From Arthrobacter sp. UNC362MFTsu5.1 (GTDB lineage: Bacteria > Actinomycetota > Actinomycetes > Actinomycetales > Micrococcaceae): a stretch of 60,969 nt of DNA. Numbering within the stretch: the first letter of the stretch is position 1; every line of letters starts with the position of its first letter. The notes under the pieces are model-generated. The model saw only the letters and a program-made list of their open reading frames with translations. It searched no databases and was not told the DNA's origin. A program made the translations under genes and the position numbers. Positions 15,047-22,080 of this stretch are shown here, piece by piece. The stretch is taken from positions 1 through 60,969 of the forward strand of contig NZ_JMLE01000025.1 in assembly GCF_000685965.1 (NCBI RefSeq), written 5' to 3'.

Positions 15047-15232
15047 TTACTGGCGCGGAGTCCTGACAACCTCACTGATCCACTCGCGTGTCTTCTCGTC
15101 GATGGGGCCGGCGACGTTTGTTTCGCGGGCCGCGCGATCGGCCTTGATCTTCTGGATGACCATTCGGCCCAGGCCTGCGAACACTGCCGCGGCCATGACC
15201 GGAAGAAGGACGGATCTGGGTTTCTGAGCCAT
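15047..15232 (-). CDS. Small single-span membrane protein, conserved hypothetical
   Basis: 61 residues: positive N-terminus MAQKPRS, a hydrophobic segment of about 16 residues (VLLPVMAAAVFAGLG), then a charged C-terminal tail with DEKTREWISEVV. No domain recognised. It is transcribed away from purS. Size, codon use and the following hairpin support it as a real gene. Confidence 0.6.
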   Translation of the reverse strand: MAQKPRSVLLPVMAAAVFAGLGRMVIQKIKADRAARETNVAGPIDEKTREWISEVVRTPRQ

Positions 15233-15349
15233 GCCGCAATCCTACTGAGCGCATCAGCGCACCACCAGAGCCGGCGTCGTTCTTCACGCTCCGGCGAGTG
15301 CCGCATTTCACAGTCCACGGCCGAATGCGGCTTGACGCATTGCGCCCGG

Positions 15350-15355
15350 TAGAAT
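15350..15355 (+). promoter_or_regulatory. Putative -10 element upstream of purSQL
   Basis: TAGAAT at 15350-15355, about 160 bases before purS. A TTGACG is present but only 12 bases upstream, too close for a normal -35, so the promoter call is tentative. The 15233-15512 gap otherwise holds no recognised gene or riboswitch. Confidence 0.35.
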
Positions 15356-15512
15356 GGGCAGGCAAGCTCGCGGAGCGCTCGTTCCCCGCTGTTCTGATGC
15401 CGCTGGTCTTATGTTTGGAGTCCGCAGTGGCTGTGAATACAGCAGCAGACCGGCGTGAGACGGCATCACTCCGCTGCGCCCTTACCCAACGCTCACGCAC
15501 AGGAGTTACCGG

Positions 15513-15764
15513 ATGCCCCGGATCGTCGTCGACGTCATGCCCAAGCCCGAGATTCTGGACCCGCAGGGGAAGGCCATCGTGGGTGCACTCCCGCGGCTGG
15601 GCTTCACTGCCTTTAGCTCTGTCCGCCAGGGCAAGCGCTTTGAACTCACTGTCGACGGCGAGGTGACCGAGGAAATCCTGGCCCAGGCCCGGAACGCCGC
15701 AGAAACCCTGCTGTCGAACCCCGTCATCGAGGATGTCGTCAACGTCGAGGTCGTCGAGGCCTGA
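15513..15764 (+). CDS. purS: Phosphoribosylformylglycinamidine synthase subunit PurS
   Basis: 83-residue PurS, the small bridging subunit of the three-part FGAM synthase. The sequence MPRIVVDVMPKPEILDPQGK and the segment LPRLGFTAFSSVRQGKRFEL are typical, as is the size. CAGGAG lies at 15500-15505. It is followed by purQ after one base and purL by overlap, so the complex is made from one operon for the fourth step of purine synthesis. Confidence 0.95.
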   Translation: MPRIVVDVMPKPEILDPQGKAIVGALPRLGFTAFSSVRQGKRFELTVDGEVTEEILAQARNAAETLLSNPVIEDVVNVEVVEA

Positions 15765-15765
15765 G

Positions 15766-16551
15766 ATGACTGAACTCCCCCTGATCGGCGAGGCAATCGC
15801 CGTCGCCGCGCACGATTCCGGTGTTCGCAAGCTCACCGGTGCGAAGATCGGCGTCGTCACCTTCCCCGGCACCCTGGATGACCGCGACGCCGCCCGTGCA
15901 GTCCGGCTGGCCGGCGGCACCGCAGTGCCGCTCTGGCACGCGGACAGCGCGCTGGGCGACGTCGACGCCGTCGTGATTCCCGGTGGATTCTCCTACGGAG
16001 ACTACCTCCGCGCCGGCGCCATTGCCCGCTTTGCGCCGCTGATGTCCAAGATCATCGACGCGGCCAACTCCGACGCCAAGCTGCCCGTGCTGGGCATCTG
16101 CAACGGCTTCCAGATCCTGACCGAATCGCACCTGCTGCCCGGTTCCATGATCAAGAACGACCACCTGAAGTTCATGTGCCGTGACCAGGTCCTGCGGGTT
16201 GAAAACAGCAACACTGCGTGGACGCTCGACTACGAGGCCGGCCAGGAAATCACCGTTCCCCTGAAGAACCAGGACGGCCAGTACATCGCGGACGAGAAGG
16301 TCCTGGATGCCCTGGAGGCCGAAGGCCGCGTGGTATTCCGCTACGTGGGCTTCAACCCGAACGGCTCACGCCGCGACATCGCGGGCATCTCCAACGCCGC
16401 GGGCAACGTGGTGGGCCTTATGCCGCACCCGGAGCACGCCGTGGAGGCCGGTTTCGGCCCCTCATCCCTCGACGGGGTCGGCGGGTCCGACACCGACGGC
16501 CTCGGTTTCTTCACCTCCGTATTGAACAAGATTGTGGGAGGCGCCAAGTGA
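15766..16551 (+). CDS. purQ: Phosphoribosylformylglycinamidine synthase glutaminase subunit PurQ
   Basis: 261-residue class I glutamine amidotransferase. It releases ammonia from glutamine for PurL. Visible: IGVVTFPGTLDDRDAARAV near the N-terminus, the nucleophile elbow LGICNGFQIL with Cys, and a C-terminal MPHPEHAVE with the His-x-Glu of the triad. ATG 15766 follows the purS stop by one base. The first 25 residues are a short extension before the usual start. Stop overlaps the purL start (GTGA). Confidence 0.96.
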   Translation: MTELPLIGEAIAVAAHDSGVRKLTGAKIGVVTFPGTLDDRDAARAVRLAGGTAVPLWHADSALGDVDAVVIPGGFSYGDYLRAGAIARFAPLMSKIIDAANSDAKLPVLGICNGFQILTESHLLPGSMIKNDHLKFMCRDQVLRVENSNTAWTLDYEAGQEITVPLKNQDGQYIADEKVLDALEAEGRVVFRYVGFNPNGSRRDIAGISNAAGNVVGLMPHPEHAVEAGFGPSSLDGVGGSDTDGLGFFTSVLNKIVGGAK

Positions 16552-18866
16552 GTACCTCAGCTGAAACCGTTGGCAGGAAGTTCAACATCGACACGGTCGA
16601 GAACGCTGCCAAGACCCCGGACACCGAACTCCCCTGGGCCGAGCTGGGCCTGAAGCAGAACGAGTTCGACGAGGTTGTCAAGGTACTGGGCCGCCGCCCC
16701 ACCGGCGCCGAGCTCGCAATGTACTCCGTGATGTGGAGCGAGCACTGCTCCTACAAGTCCTCGAAGAACCACCTGCGCCAGTTCGGCGAAAAGGTGACCG
16801 ACGAGATGAAGAAGGACATGCTGGTGGGCATCGGCGAAAACGCCGGCGTCACCAACCTGGGCGACGGCTGGGCCGTGACGTTCAAGATCGAGTCCCACAA
16901 CTCGCCGTCGTTCGTGGAGCCCTACCAGGGTGCCGCCACCGGCATCGGCGGCATCGTCCGCGACATCATCTCCATGGGCGCCCGCCCGGTGGCCGTGATG
17001 GATCCGCTGCGCTTCGGTGCCATCGACCACCCGGACACCGCCCGCGTGATGCACGGTGCCGTCGCCGGTATCGGCGGCTACGGCAACTCTCTGGGCCTGC
17101 CGAACATCGGCGGCGAAATGGTCTTCGATTCCGTGTACCAGGGCAACCCGCTGGTCAACGCGCTGGCTGTCGGCGTCATGCGCCACGAGGATATCCGCTT
17201 GGCCAACGCCTCCGGCAAGGGCAACAAGGTGGTGCTGTTCGGTGCCCGCACCGGCGGCGACGGCATTGGCGGCGCTTCGGTGCTGGCCTCGGAGTCCTTC
17301 GATGACACCAAGCCCTCCAAGCGGCCGGCCGTCCAGGTGGGCGACCCCTTCGCCGAGAAGGTCCTGATCGAGTGCTGCCTGGAGCTGTTCAAGGGTTCCC
17401 TCGTTGAGGGCATCCAGGACCTCGGCGCCGCCGGCATCTCCTGCGCCACGTCCGAGCTCGCCTCCAACGGCGACGGCGGCATGCAGGTCGAGCTGACCTC
17501 GGTCCTGCTCCGCGACCCCACGCTGACCCCGGGCGAGATCCTGATGTCCGAGTCGCAGGAACGCATGATGGCCGTGGTGACTCCCGAGAACATCGCCGCC
17601 TTCGAAGCGGTCATGGACAAGTGGGCCGTGGAGTACTCCTGGCTGGGCGAGGTGACCGACACCGGCCGCCTGATCATCACGTGGGAAGGCGAAGTCATTG
17701 TCGACGTCGACCCGCGCACCGTTGCCCACGACGGCCCGGTCTACGACCGTCCGTACGCACGCCCTGAATGGCAGGACTCCGTCCAGGCCGACCCGTTCAC
17801 CGGATCGGTCCAGGACGCCGGCCGGCCCGCCGCCCCCGCGGAACTGGCCGCAGCCGTGACCGAGCTCATTGCCTCGCCGAACATGTGCAGCAAGGACTGG
17901 ATCACTAACCAGTACGACCGCTACGTCGGCGGCAACACCGCGCTGGCGTTCCCGGACGACGCCGGGGTGGTCCGCGTGGACGAGGAAACCGGACTGGGCG
18001 TGGCCCTGGCCACCGACGCCAACGGCCGCTACACCTACCTCGATCCGTACCACGGCGCACAGCTCGCCCTGGCTGAGGCCTACCGCAACGTCGCCACCTC
18101 CGGCGCCGTTCCGATGGCCGTCAGCGACTGCCTGAACTTCGGCTCCCCCGAGGACCCGGATGTCATGTGGCAGCTCGCCGAGGCCATCCGCGGCCTGTCC
18201 GACGCCTGCATGGTGCTGGGCATCCCGGTCACCGGCGGCAACGTCTCGCTGTACAACCAGACCGGCACCACGCCGATCCACCCCTCCCCTGTGGTGGCAG
18301 TGCTGGGCAAGCTCGACGACGTCGCCCGCCGCACGCCGTCGGGCTGGCGCGAGGACGGCCAGGCCATCTACCTGCTGGGTACCACCGCGGCAGAACTGGA
18401 CGGATCCGAATGGGCGAACATGCGCGGCCACCTCGGCGGCCTGCCGCCCAAGGTTGACCTCGCCGCCGAACGCGCGCTGGGTGAGATCCTGATCAACGCC
18501 TCCCGTGACGGCATGGTGGACTCCGCCCACGACCTCTCCGAAGGCGGCCTCGCGGCAGCCCTGGTGGAGTCCTCGCTGCGCTACGGCGTGGGTGCGCGGA
18601 TTGCACTGCAGGACGTCATGGACCGCGACGGCGTGGACCTGTTCACGGCGCTGTTCTCCGAGACGCAGGGCCGCGCGGTTGTTGGTGTGCCGCGTTCCGA
18701 GGAAGTCCGCTTCACGGACATGTGCACCGCCCGCGGCTTCGCCCACACCCGCATCGGCGTGGTGGACGCAGCCAGCGGTCAGCTGGAGATCAACGGCGTG
18801 GACACCCTGTCCCTCGCCGCCCTCCGCGAAGCCCACGAGGCCACGCTGCCGAAGTACTTCGACTAA
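16548..18866 (+). CDS. purL: Phosphoribosylformylglycinamidine synthase subunit PurL
   Basis: 772-residue small-type PurL, the ATP-dependent synthetase of FGAM synthase, in keeping with the presence of separate PurS and PurQ. GTG 16548 is the start because it overlaps the purQ stop by 4 bp and gives MSTSAETVGRKFNIDTVENA. Motifs include MWSEHCSYKSSKNHL, QGAATGIGGIVRDI, LGAAGISCATSELA and DLSEGGLAAALVES, all typical of the AIR-synthase-like fold. Last gene of purSQL. Confidence 0.97.
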   Translation: MSTSAETVGRKFNIDTVENAAKTPDTELPWAELGLKQNEFDEVVKVLGRRPTGAELAMYSVMWSEHCSYKSSKNHLRQFGEKVTDEMKKDMLVGIGENAGVTNLGDGWAVTFKIESHNSPSFVEPYQGAATGIGGIVRDIISMGARPVAVMDPLRFGAIDHPDTARVMHGAVAGIGGYGNSLGLPNIGGEMVFDSVYQGNPLVNALAVGVMRHEDIRLANASGKGNKVVLFGARTGGDGIGGASVLASESFDDTKPSKRPAVQVGDPFAEKVLIECCLELFKGSLVEGIQDLGAAGISCATSELASNGDGGMQVELTSVLLRDPTLTPGEILMSESQERMMAVVTPENIAAFEAVMDKWAVEYSWLGEVTDTGRLIITWEGEVIVDVDPRTVAHDGPVYDRPYARPEWQDSVQADPFTGSVQDAGRPAAPAELAAAVTELIASPNMCSKDWITNQYDRYVGGNTALAFPDDAGVVRVDEETGLGVALATDANGRYTYLDPYHGAQLALAEAYRNVATSGAVPMAVSDCLNFGSPEDPDVMWQLAEAIRGLSDACMVLGIPVTGGNVSLYNQTGTTPIHPSPVVAVLGKLDDVARRTPSGWREDGQAIYLLGTTAAELDGSEWANMRGHLGGLPPKVDLAAERALGEILINASRDGMVDSAHDLSEGGLAAALVESSLRYGVGARIALQDVMDRDGVDLFTALFSETQGRAVVGVPRSEEVRFTDMCTARGFAHTRIGVVDAASGQLEINGVDTLSLAALREAHEATLPKYFD

Positions 18867-18880
18867 TCCCGCTGCACCAC

Positions 18881-18955
18881 TAAGCGCGAACGGCTAAGCG
18901 CGAACGGACACTTGAGGCCCCTTGTTCCAGGGCCTCAAGTGTCCGTTCGCGCTTA
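18881..18955. terminator. 26-bp perfect inverted repeat with partial direct copy, downstream of purL
   Basis: Left arm 18895-18920 and right arm 18930-18955 are perfectly complementary over 26 bp, with a 9-base loop. The first bases of the arm (TAAGCGCGAACGG) are also present as a direct copy at 18881-18893. The element sits between convergent purL and the DUF503 gene and would terminate both. The perfect symmetry and the extra copy also suit a dispersed intergenic repeat. Confidence 0.8.
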
Positions 18956-18963
18956 AGGGCTGG

Positions 18964-19257
18964 TCAGTCGTCGCTGCGGAGCTCCCGCTGGCGGGCGCTG
19001 AGGAGTTCGAGTTCCGGGCGGAAGGCCACGAAGCGTTCGACGGCGGTAAGCACCTCCACGAGGTGCGCGCGGTCTGCTGCCACCAGGCCCGCTCCCAGCT
19101 GCGTCCGCCGGTACTGTTCGTGGTCACCCACCTCGGCAACGGATACCTCGAAGCGCCGCTTCAGCTCCGCCAGCAGGGGACGCACCACGGAACGCTTCTC
19201 TTTGAGGCTGTGAACGTCGCCCAGGAGAATATCGAATTCGATCCATCCGATCCACAT
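18964..19257 (-). CDS. DUF503 (YlxP-like) family protein
   Basis: 97 residues starting MWIGWIEFDILLGDVHSLKEKRS, which is the hallmark N-terminus of DUF503. Relatives in Firmicutes are encoded near rbfA/infB and are linked to ribosome maturation, but no such neighbours exist here. ATG 19257. No membrane segment. Function is only family-level. Confidence 0.88.
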   Translation of the reverse strand: MWIGWIEFDILLGDVHSLKEKRSVVRPLLAELKRRFEVSVAEVGDHEQYRRTQLGAGLVAADRAHLVEVLTAVERFVAFRPELELLSARQRELRSDD

Positions 19258-19316
19258 GCCATAAGCCTATCCATTGCTCCCCACCGGCACCCTCGCCTCG
19301 CAAGCAGTCGATGACG

Positions 19317-19634
19317 TCAGATGGTGAGTTCGCCCATCCGGTCCCAGCCGTCGCCGTCGAGCTGGCGGCTGATGATCCGGGGCGTTTCCGCGAGGGCCTG
19401 CGGCATGTCCGCCATGGCCTTCTGGAAGTGTGCGCTGTTGACGTGGTCGCCCGCGGCGTCGTCCTTGAAGGCTTCCACGAGGACGAACTCGTTGGGGTCA
19501 TCCACGCTGCGGGACCAGTCGAACCACAGGTTTCCCGGCTCCTGCCGCGTCGCCTGGGTGAAGTCCTCCACCAGGCCCAGCCACTTCTCCGACCAGTCGG
19601 GCTTGACCTTGAACTTGACGACAATAAAGATCAC
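19317..19634 (-). CDS. Antibiotic biosynthesis monooxygenase (ABM) domain protein, putative quinol monooxygenase
   Basis: 105 residues from GTG 19634, which follows the preceding gene's stop by 5 bases and has AAAGG upstream. VIFIVVKFKVKPDWSEKW, the central PGNLWFDWSRSVDDPNEFVLVEAFKD and HVNSAHFQKAM match the YgiN-like ABM fold, a small cofactor-free oxygenase family of ferredoxin-like dimers. The natural substrate is unknown. It is probably translated with the TPR gene upstream. Confidence 0.88.
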   Translation of the reverse strand: MIFIVVKFKVKPDWSEKWLGLVEDFTQATRQEPGNLWFDWSRSVDDPNEFVLVEAFKDDAAGDHVNSAHFQKAMADMPQALAETPRIISRQLDGDGWDRMGELTI

Positions 19635-19639
19635 TGGGG

Positions 19640-20290
19640 TTATGCCTTTCGTTGTGTTTCTGCTGTCAGGCCGCCGGCAAGGGAGTGCTCGCACTCCTCG
19701 ATCGCCTCACGGGCCCATTTCTGCTGCTGGGGAGTGCCGATGCGTTCCGCCCATTGCTCGGCCAGCTGGAACTCCACCAACGCTTCGGTAAAGCGCCCGG
19801 CCTGGTGCAGCGTCCAGCCGAGGTTGTTGTGCAGCGAGACCATCCAGCGCTTGGTCCGCGGTTCGTGAACCGTGGAGGCGTACTCGAGGGCGCTGCGGGT
19901 CCAGGACTCGGCATGCGCAGGGTCGGCGATAGCCAGCATGTGCAGCGCGTCAACGGCCAGGAATTCCTCGCTGAGATGGTCCGCGAGTTCTGCGGCCTGT
20001 TCAAACAGCGGAACGGCCATTGCGGCATGGCCGCTGGAGTTCAGCAGCCGGCCGCGCTCCAGCAGCACCCGCACGGCCACGGTGGGCTCGTCGGCGTCGA
20101 TCGCATCCAGGAGCGCATCGGCTTCCTCGTAGCGGCCCTGCAGGCCGATGGCCCGCCCCACCTGGGTGGCGAGTTCCGCCTGTTCGTCGGCGTCGTACTG
20201 TTCGTCTGCAGCGGCCGTCCGGAAGCGGACTTCCGATCCGGCGGGGTCTTCAAAATTCCACAGTTGGTCAAGGGTTTTCTGTTCCAGCAT
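19640..20290 (-). CDS. Tetratricopeptide-repeat protein
   Basis: 216-residue soluble alpha-helical protein. TPR-like helix pairs are visible as LATQVGRAIGLQGRYEEADALLDAI, ERGRLLNSSGHAAMAVPLFEQA and LHNNLGWTLHQAGRFTEALVEFQLA. No catalytic motif. ATG 20290 has AGGAG upstream. It lies just upstream of the ABM gene, and the two probably share a transcript. Its binding partner is not predictable. Confidence 0.85.
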   Translation of the reverse strand: MLEQKTLDQLWNFEDPAGSEVRFRTAAADEQYDADEQAELATQVGRAIGLQGRYEEADALLDAIDADEPTVAVRVLLERGRLLNSSGHAAMAVPLFEQAAELADHLSEEFLAVDALHMLAIADPAHAESWTRSALEYASTVHEPRTKRWMVSLHNNLGWTLHQAGRFTEALVEFQLAEQWAERIGTPQQQKWAREAIEECEHSLAGGLTAETQRKA

Positions 20291-20304
20291 CCACCTGCTC
20301 CTGC

Positions 20305-20901
20305 TCAGCTTTCACCTGCGGCCAGTTCGTGTGCACTCCCAATGTATCGGGAAGTGACATGCCTTTGTGCACGGGCCGTGACGGCGCTGCCGGCAGCGAA
20401 AAACCAGTTCGACGGCCGGCTGAACGCTGTGATCTTCAGGAACACCCGGCCCTGACCGTCCAGCTCCACTTCAAATGCTTCCTCGCCTTGCACCGGGTGG
20501 CCGGGCAGCGTTCCGTAGCCGAAACCGGCGCTTTGCGGACCGCCGCCGGGCACCGGGCGCCGGACCCACACCACCTCGCAGGGAGCGTTGATCCGGAAAG
20601 GGCCGACGCCGAATCCGCTCACCACGCGCGCGCCGGGCCTCACGATGTCGGAGTCAGTGCGGACGCGCAGCCCGGACCGTTTCTGCAGCTGCCAGGCCAG
20701 GATGCCCTGGGCCACCCTCCGGTAAAGCGCCGGCCCTTCGCCGAGGTAGGCCTGTGTGACCACGCAGGGCATGCCGTCCGGCGGCCGGCCATGTTCGGTG
20801 GACCCGATGCCGGGGTAATCCAGGCCTCCCCGGGCAAAACGGCGGGCGCCGCGACCCAGGCGGAGGCTGCCGGTTCGGGCCTCCCCGCGGCCACGCCTCA
20901 T
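20305..20901 (-). CDS. DUF1990 family protein
   Basis: 198 residues; the characteristic DUF1990 pattern is the C-terminal GFGYGTLPGHPVQGEEAFEV together with LDYPGIGSTEHGRPPDGMPC near the start. The family has no known biochemical role. Its ATG at 20901 overlaps the stop of the MmcQ/YjbR gene by 4 bp, so the two are translationally coupled. The first 25 residues are basic and may be less conserved. Confidence 0.85.
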   Translation of the reverse strand: MRRGRGEARTGSLRLGRGARRFARGGLDYPGIGSTEHGRPPDGMPCVVTQAYLGEGPALYRRVAQGILAWQLQKRSGLRVRTDSDIVRPGARVVSGFGVGPFRINAPCEVVWVRRPVPGGGPQSAGFGYGTLPGHPVQGEEAFEVELDGQGRVFLKITAFSRPSNWFFAAGSAVTARAQRHVTSRYIGSAHELAAGES

Positions 20902-21308
20902 GCGCTGTCACCCCGGGCGAGCCCTGCCCATCCAAGCTGCTCGCGCTGCTTCCTGCTCAGCGTGGCCACCACCAGGTCGTAGGAGTCCTCCACCATGTCC
21001 CGGATCATGTCGTCCGGCAGTGATCCGTCCAGCCTGACCCCGTTCCAGTGGGTTTTGTTCATGTGCCAGGCACCGGTGATCTCAGGGTGGATCGCCCGCA
21101 GCTGTTCGGCCAGCGCAGGCTCGCATTTAAGGCTCACGGACCAGTCCGCCGGGTCCATGGCGGACGCCGCGAACATCTTGGCCTCGTGCCGCGCCCCGCC
21201 CGGCACCGCCGCCCTCACCTTGAAGACTGAGGTTTCAGGCCCGAACGGGAAGTCTTCAAAAGTGCCGGGAAAGCCTAGGCAGATCGCGCGGAGGGTGGCA
21301 ACGTCCAT
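20898..21308 (-). CDS. MmcQ/YjbR family DNA-binding-like protein
   Basis: 136 residues with the family pattern: MDVATLRAICLGFPGTFEDF at the start, KCEPALAEQLRAIHPEITGAWHMNK in the middle, and the C-terminal MVEDSYDLVVATLSRKQRE. The fold is the CyaY-like double-wing type seen in YjbR; function is poorly known. Overlaps the DUF1990 gene by 4 bp. Confidence 0.9.
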   Translation of the reverse strand: MDVATLRAICLGFPGTFEDFPFGPETSVFKVRAAVPGGARHEAKMFAASAMDPADWSVSLKCEPALAEQLRAIHPEITGAWHMNKTHWNGVRLDGSLPDDMIRDMVEDSYDLVVATLSRKQREQLGWAGLARGDSA

Positions 21309-21349
21309 GGCACGAGCCTATCCGGACTCCTGGTGGATCAGACAGGGCA

Positions 21350-21775
21350 TCAGATGCCCACGCGCCAGCCTTCGCGGGCGGGGCACTCGTTGACCACCAC
21401 GTCCAGCCCGGCTGCCTTGGCCCGCTCCACGGCGGCGTCGTCGAAGACGCCGAGCTGCAGCCACACCGCCTTGGCACCCACGGCAATGGCCTGGTCGATG
21501 ACGGCCCCCACCCTGTGCGAGTTCACAAAGCAGTCCACGACGTCGATCGGATGCTTTTCCGCGGGGATGTCCGCCAGCGATCGGTACCCCTTCTCGCCGT
21601 GGACGTCGTCGCCGGGAAGGTTGACCGGGATGATTTCCATGCCCATCCGGTCACGGATGTAGAGGGAAACGTCATACGCCGAGCGCCATTCGTTGGTGGT
21701 GAGGCCCACCACCGCCCAGGTGCCTTTGGTTCGCATGAGTCGCTCAATGACTGCCGGATCGTTAACGTGGGCCAT
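21350..21775 (-). CDS. CoA-binding domain protein (YccU-like)
   Basis: 141-residue Rossmann-like CoA-binding protein. Seen: TWAVVGLTTNEWRSAYDVSLY near the N-terminus, IIPVNLPGDDVHGEKGYRSL, and KAVWLQLGVFDDAAVERAKAAGLDVVVNECP at the end, the usual order for the family. The related 26757-27251 gene is its paralogue and lies at the far end of the sulfur operon. This gene reads away from the riboswitch. Function of the family is uncertain. Confidence 0.9.
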   Translation of the reverse strand: MAHVNDPAVIERLMRTKGTWAVVGLTTNEWRSAYDVSLYIRDRMGMEIIPVNLPGDDVHGEKGYRSLADIPAEKHPIDVVDCFVNSHRVGAVIDQAIAVGAKAVWLQLGVFDDAAVERAKAAGLDVVVNECPAREGWRVGI

Positions 21776-21916
21776 GCATCAACCTTACTCCTGCGGCGAT
21801 TCCGGCCAATCCCCGAATATATGAATGAATGGAACCGGCATGCCCGGGCGATGAAAGAATATTACAGCCCGAAAGCCCCGGATTTTGTGAAATCGTGCAT
21901 CTCGGCTCTAGTAGGT

Positions 21917-22016
21917 AATGACCATCCCGAGCGGCCGAGAGACCTGGATCGATGAAGCCGCAGCAACCCCCGGTGACGTGAGACGACCATTCCCACGGAA
22001 CTGTTCCATTCTCCTT
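21917..22016 (+). ncRNA. SAM riboswitch (SAM-I type)
   Basis: Located between divergent genes, 65 bases before the acs start. The core CGATGAAGCCGCAGCAACC (21950-21968) matches the SAM-I signature ATGAAGCC..GCAACC, preceded by CATCCCGAGCGGCCGAGAG, which resembles the kink-turn and J1/2 region of the class, and followed by a GGAACTGTTCC segment at 21997-22007 resembling the P4 side. It would sense S-adenosylmethionine and repress the downstream operon. A CTCC at 22010-22013 could pair with the GGAG before the acs start, suggesting translational control; that is inference. Exact boundaries and helix P1 are uncertain. Confidence 0.8.
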
Positions 22017-22080
22017 CGATGAAGATCGAGGGAACCAAGGGAACTACGGGTGCTACTGCCAGGACCGATGGAGTGCTGCA

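Noticed and set aside
15233..15512. Purine riboswitch before purS
   Set aside because: No purine-riboswitch core sequence was found in the gap; only a weak promoter-like hexamer is seen.
16557..18836. 759-codon leftward frame opposite purL
   Set aside because: Antisense shadow of purL; no domain and no ribosome-binding site.
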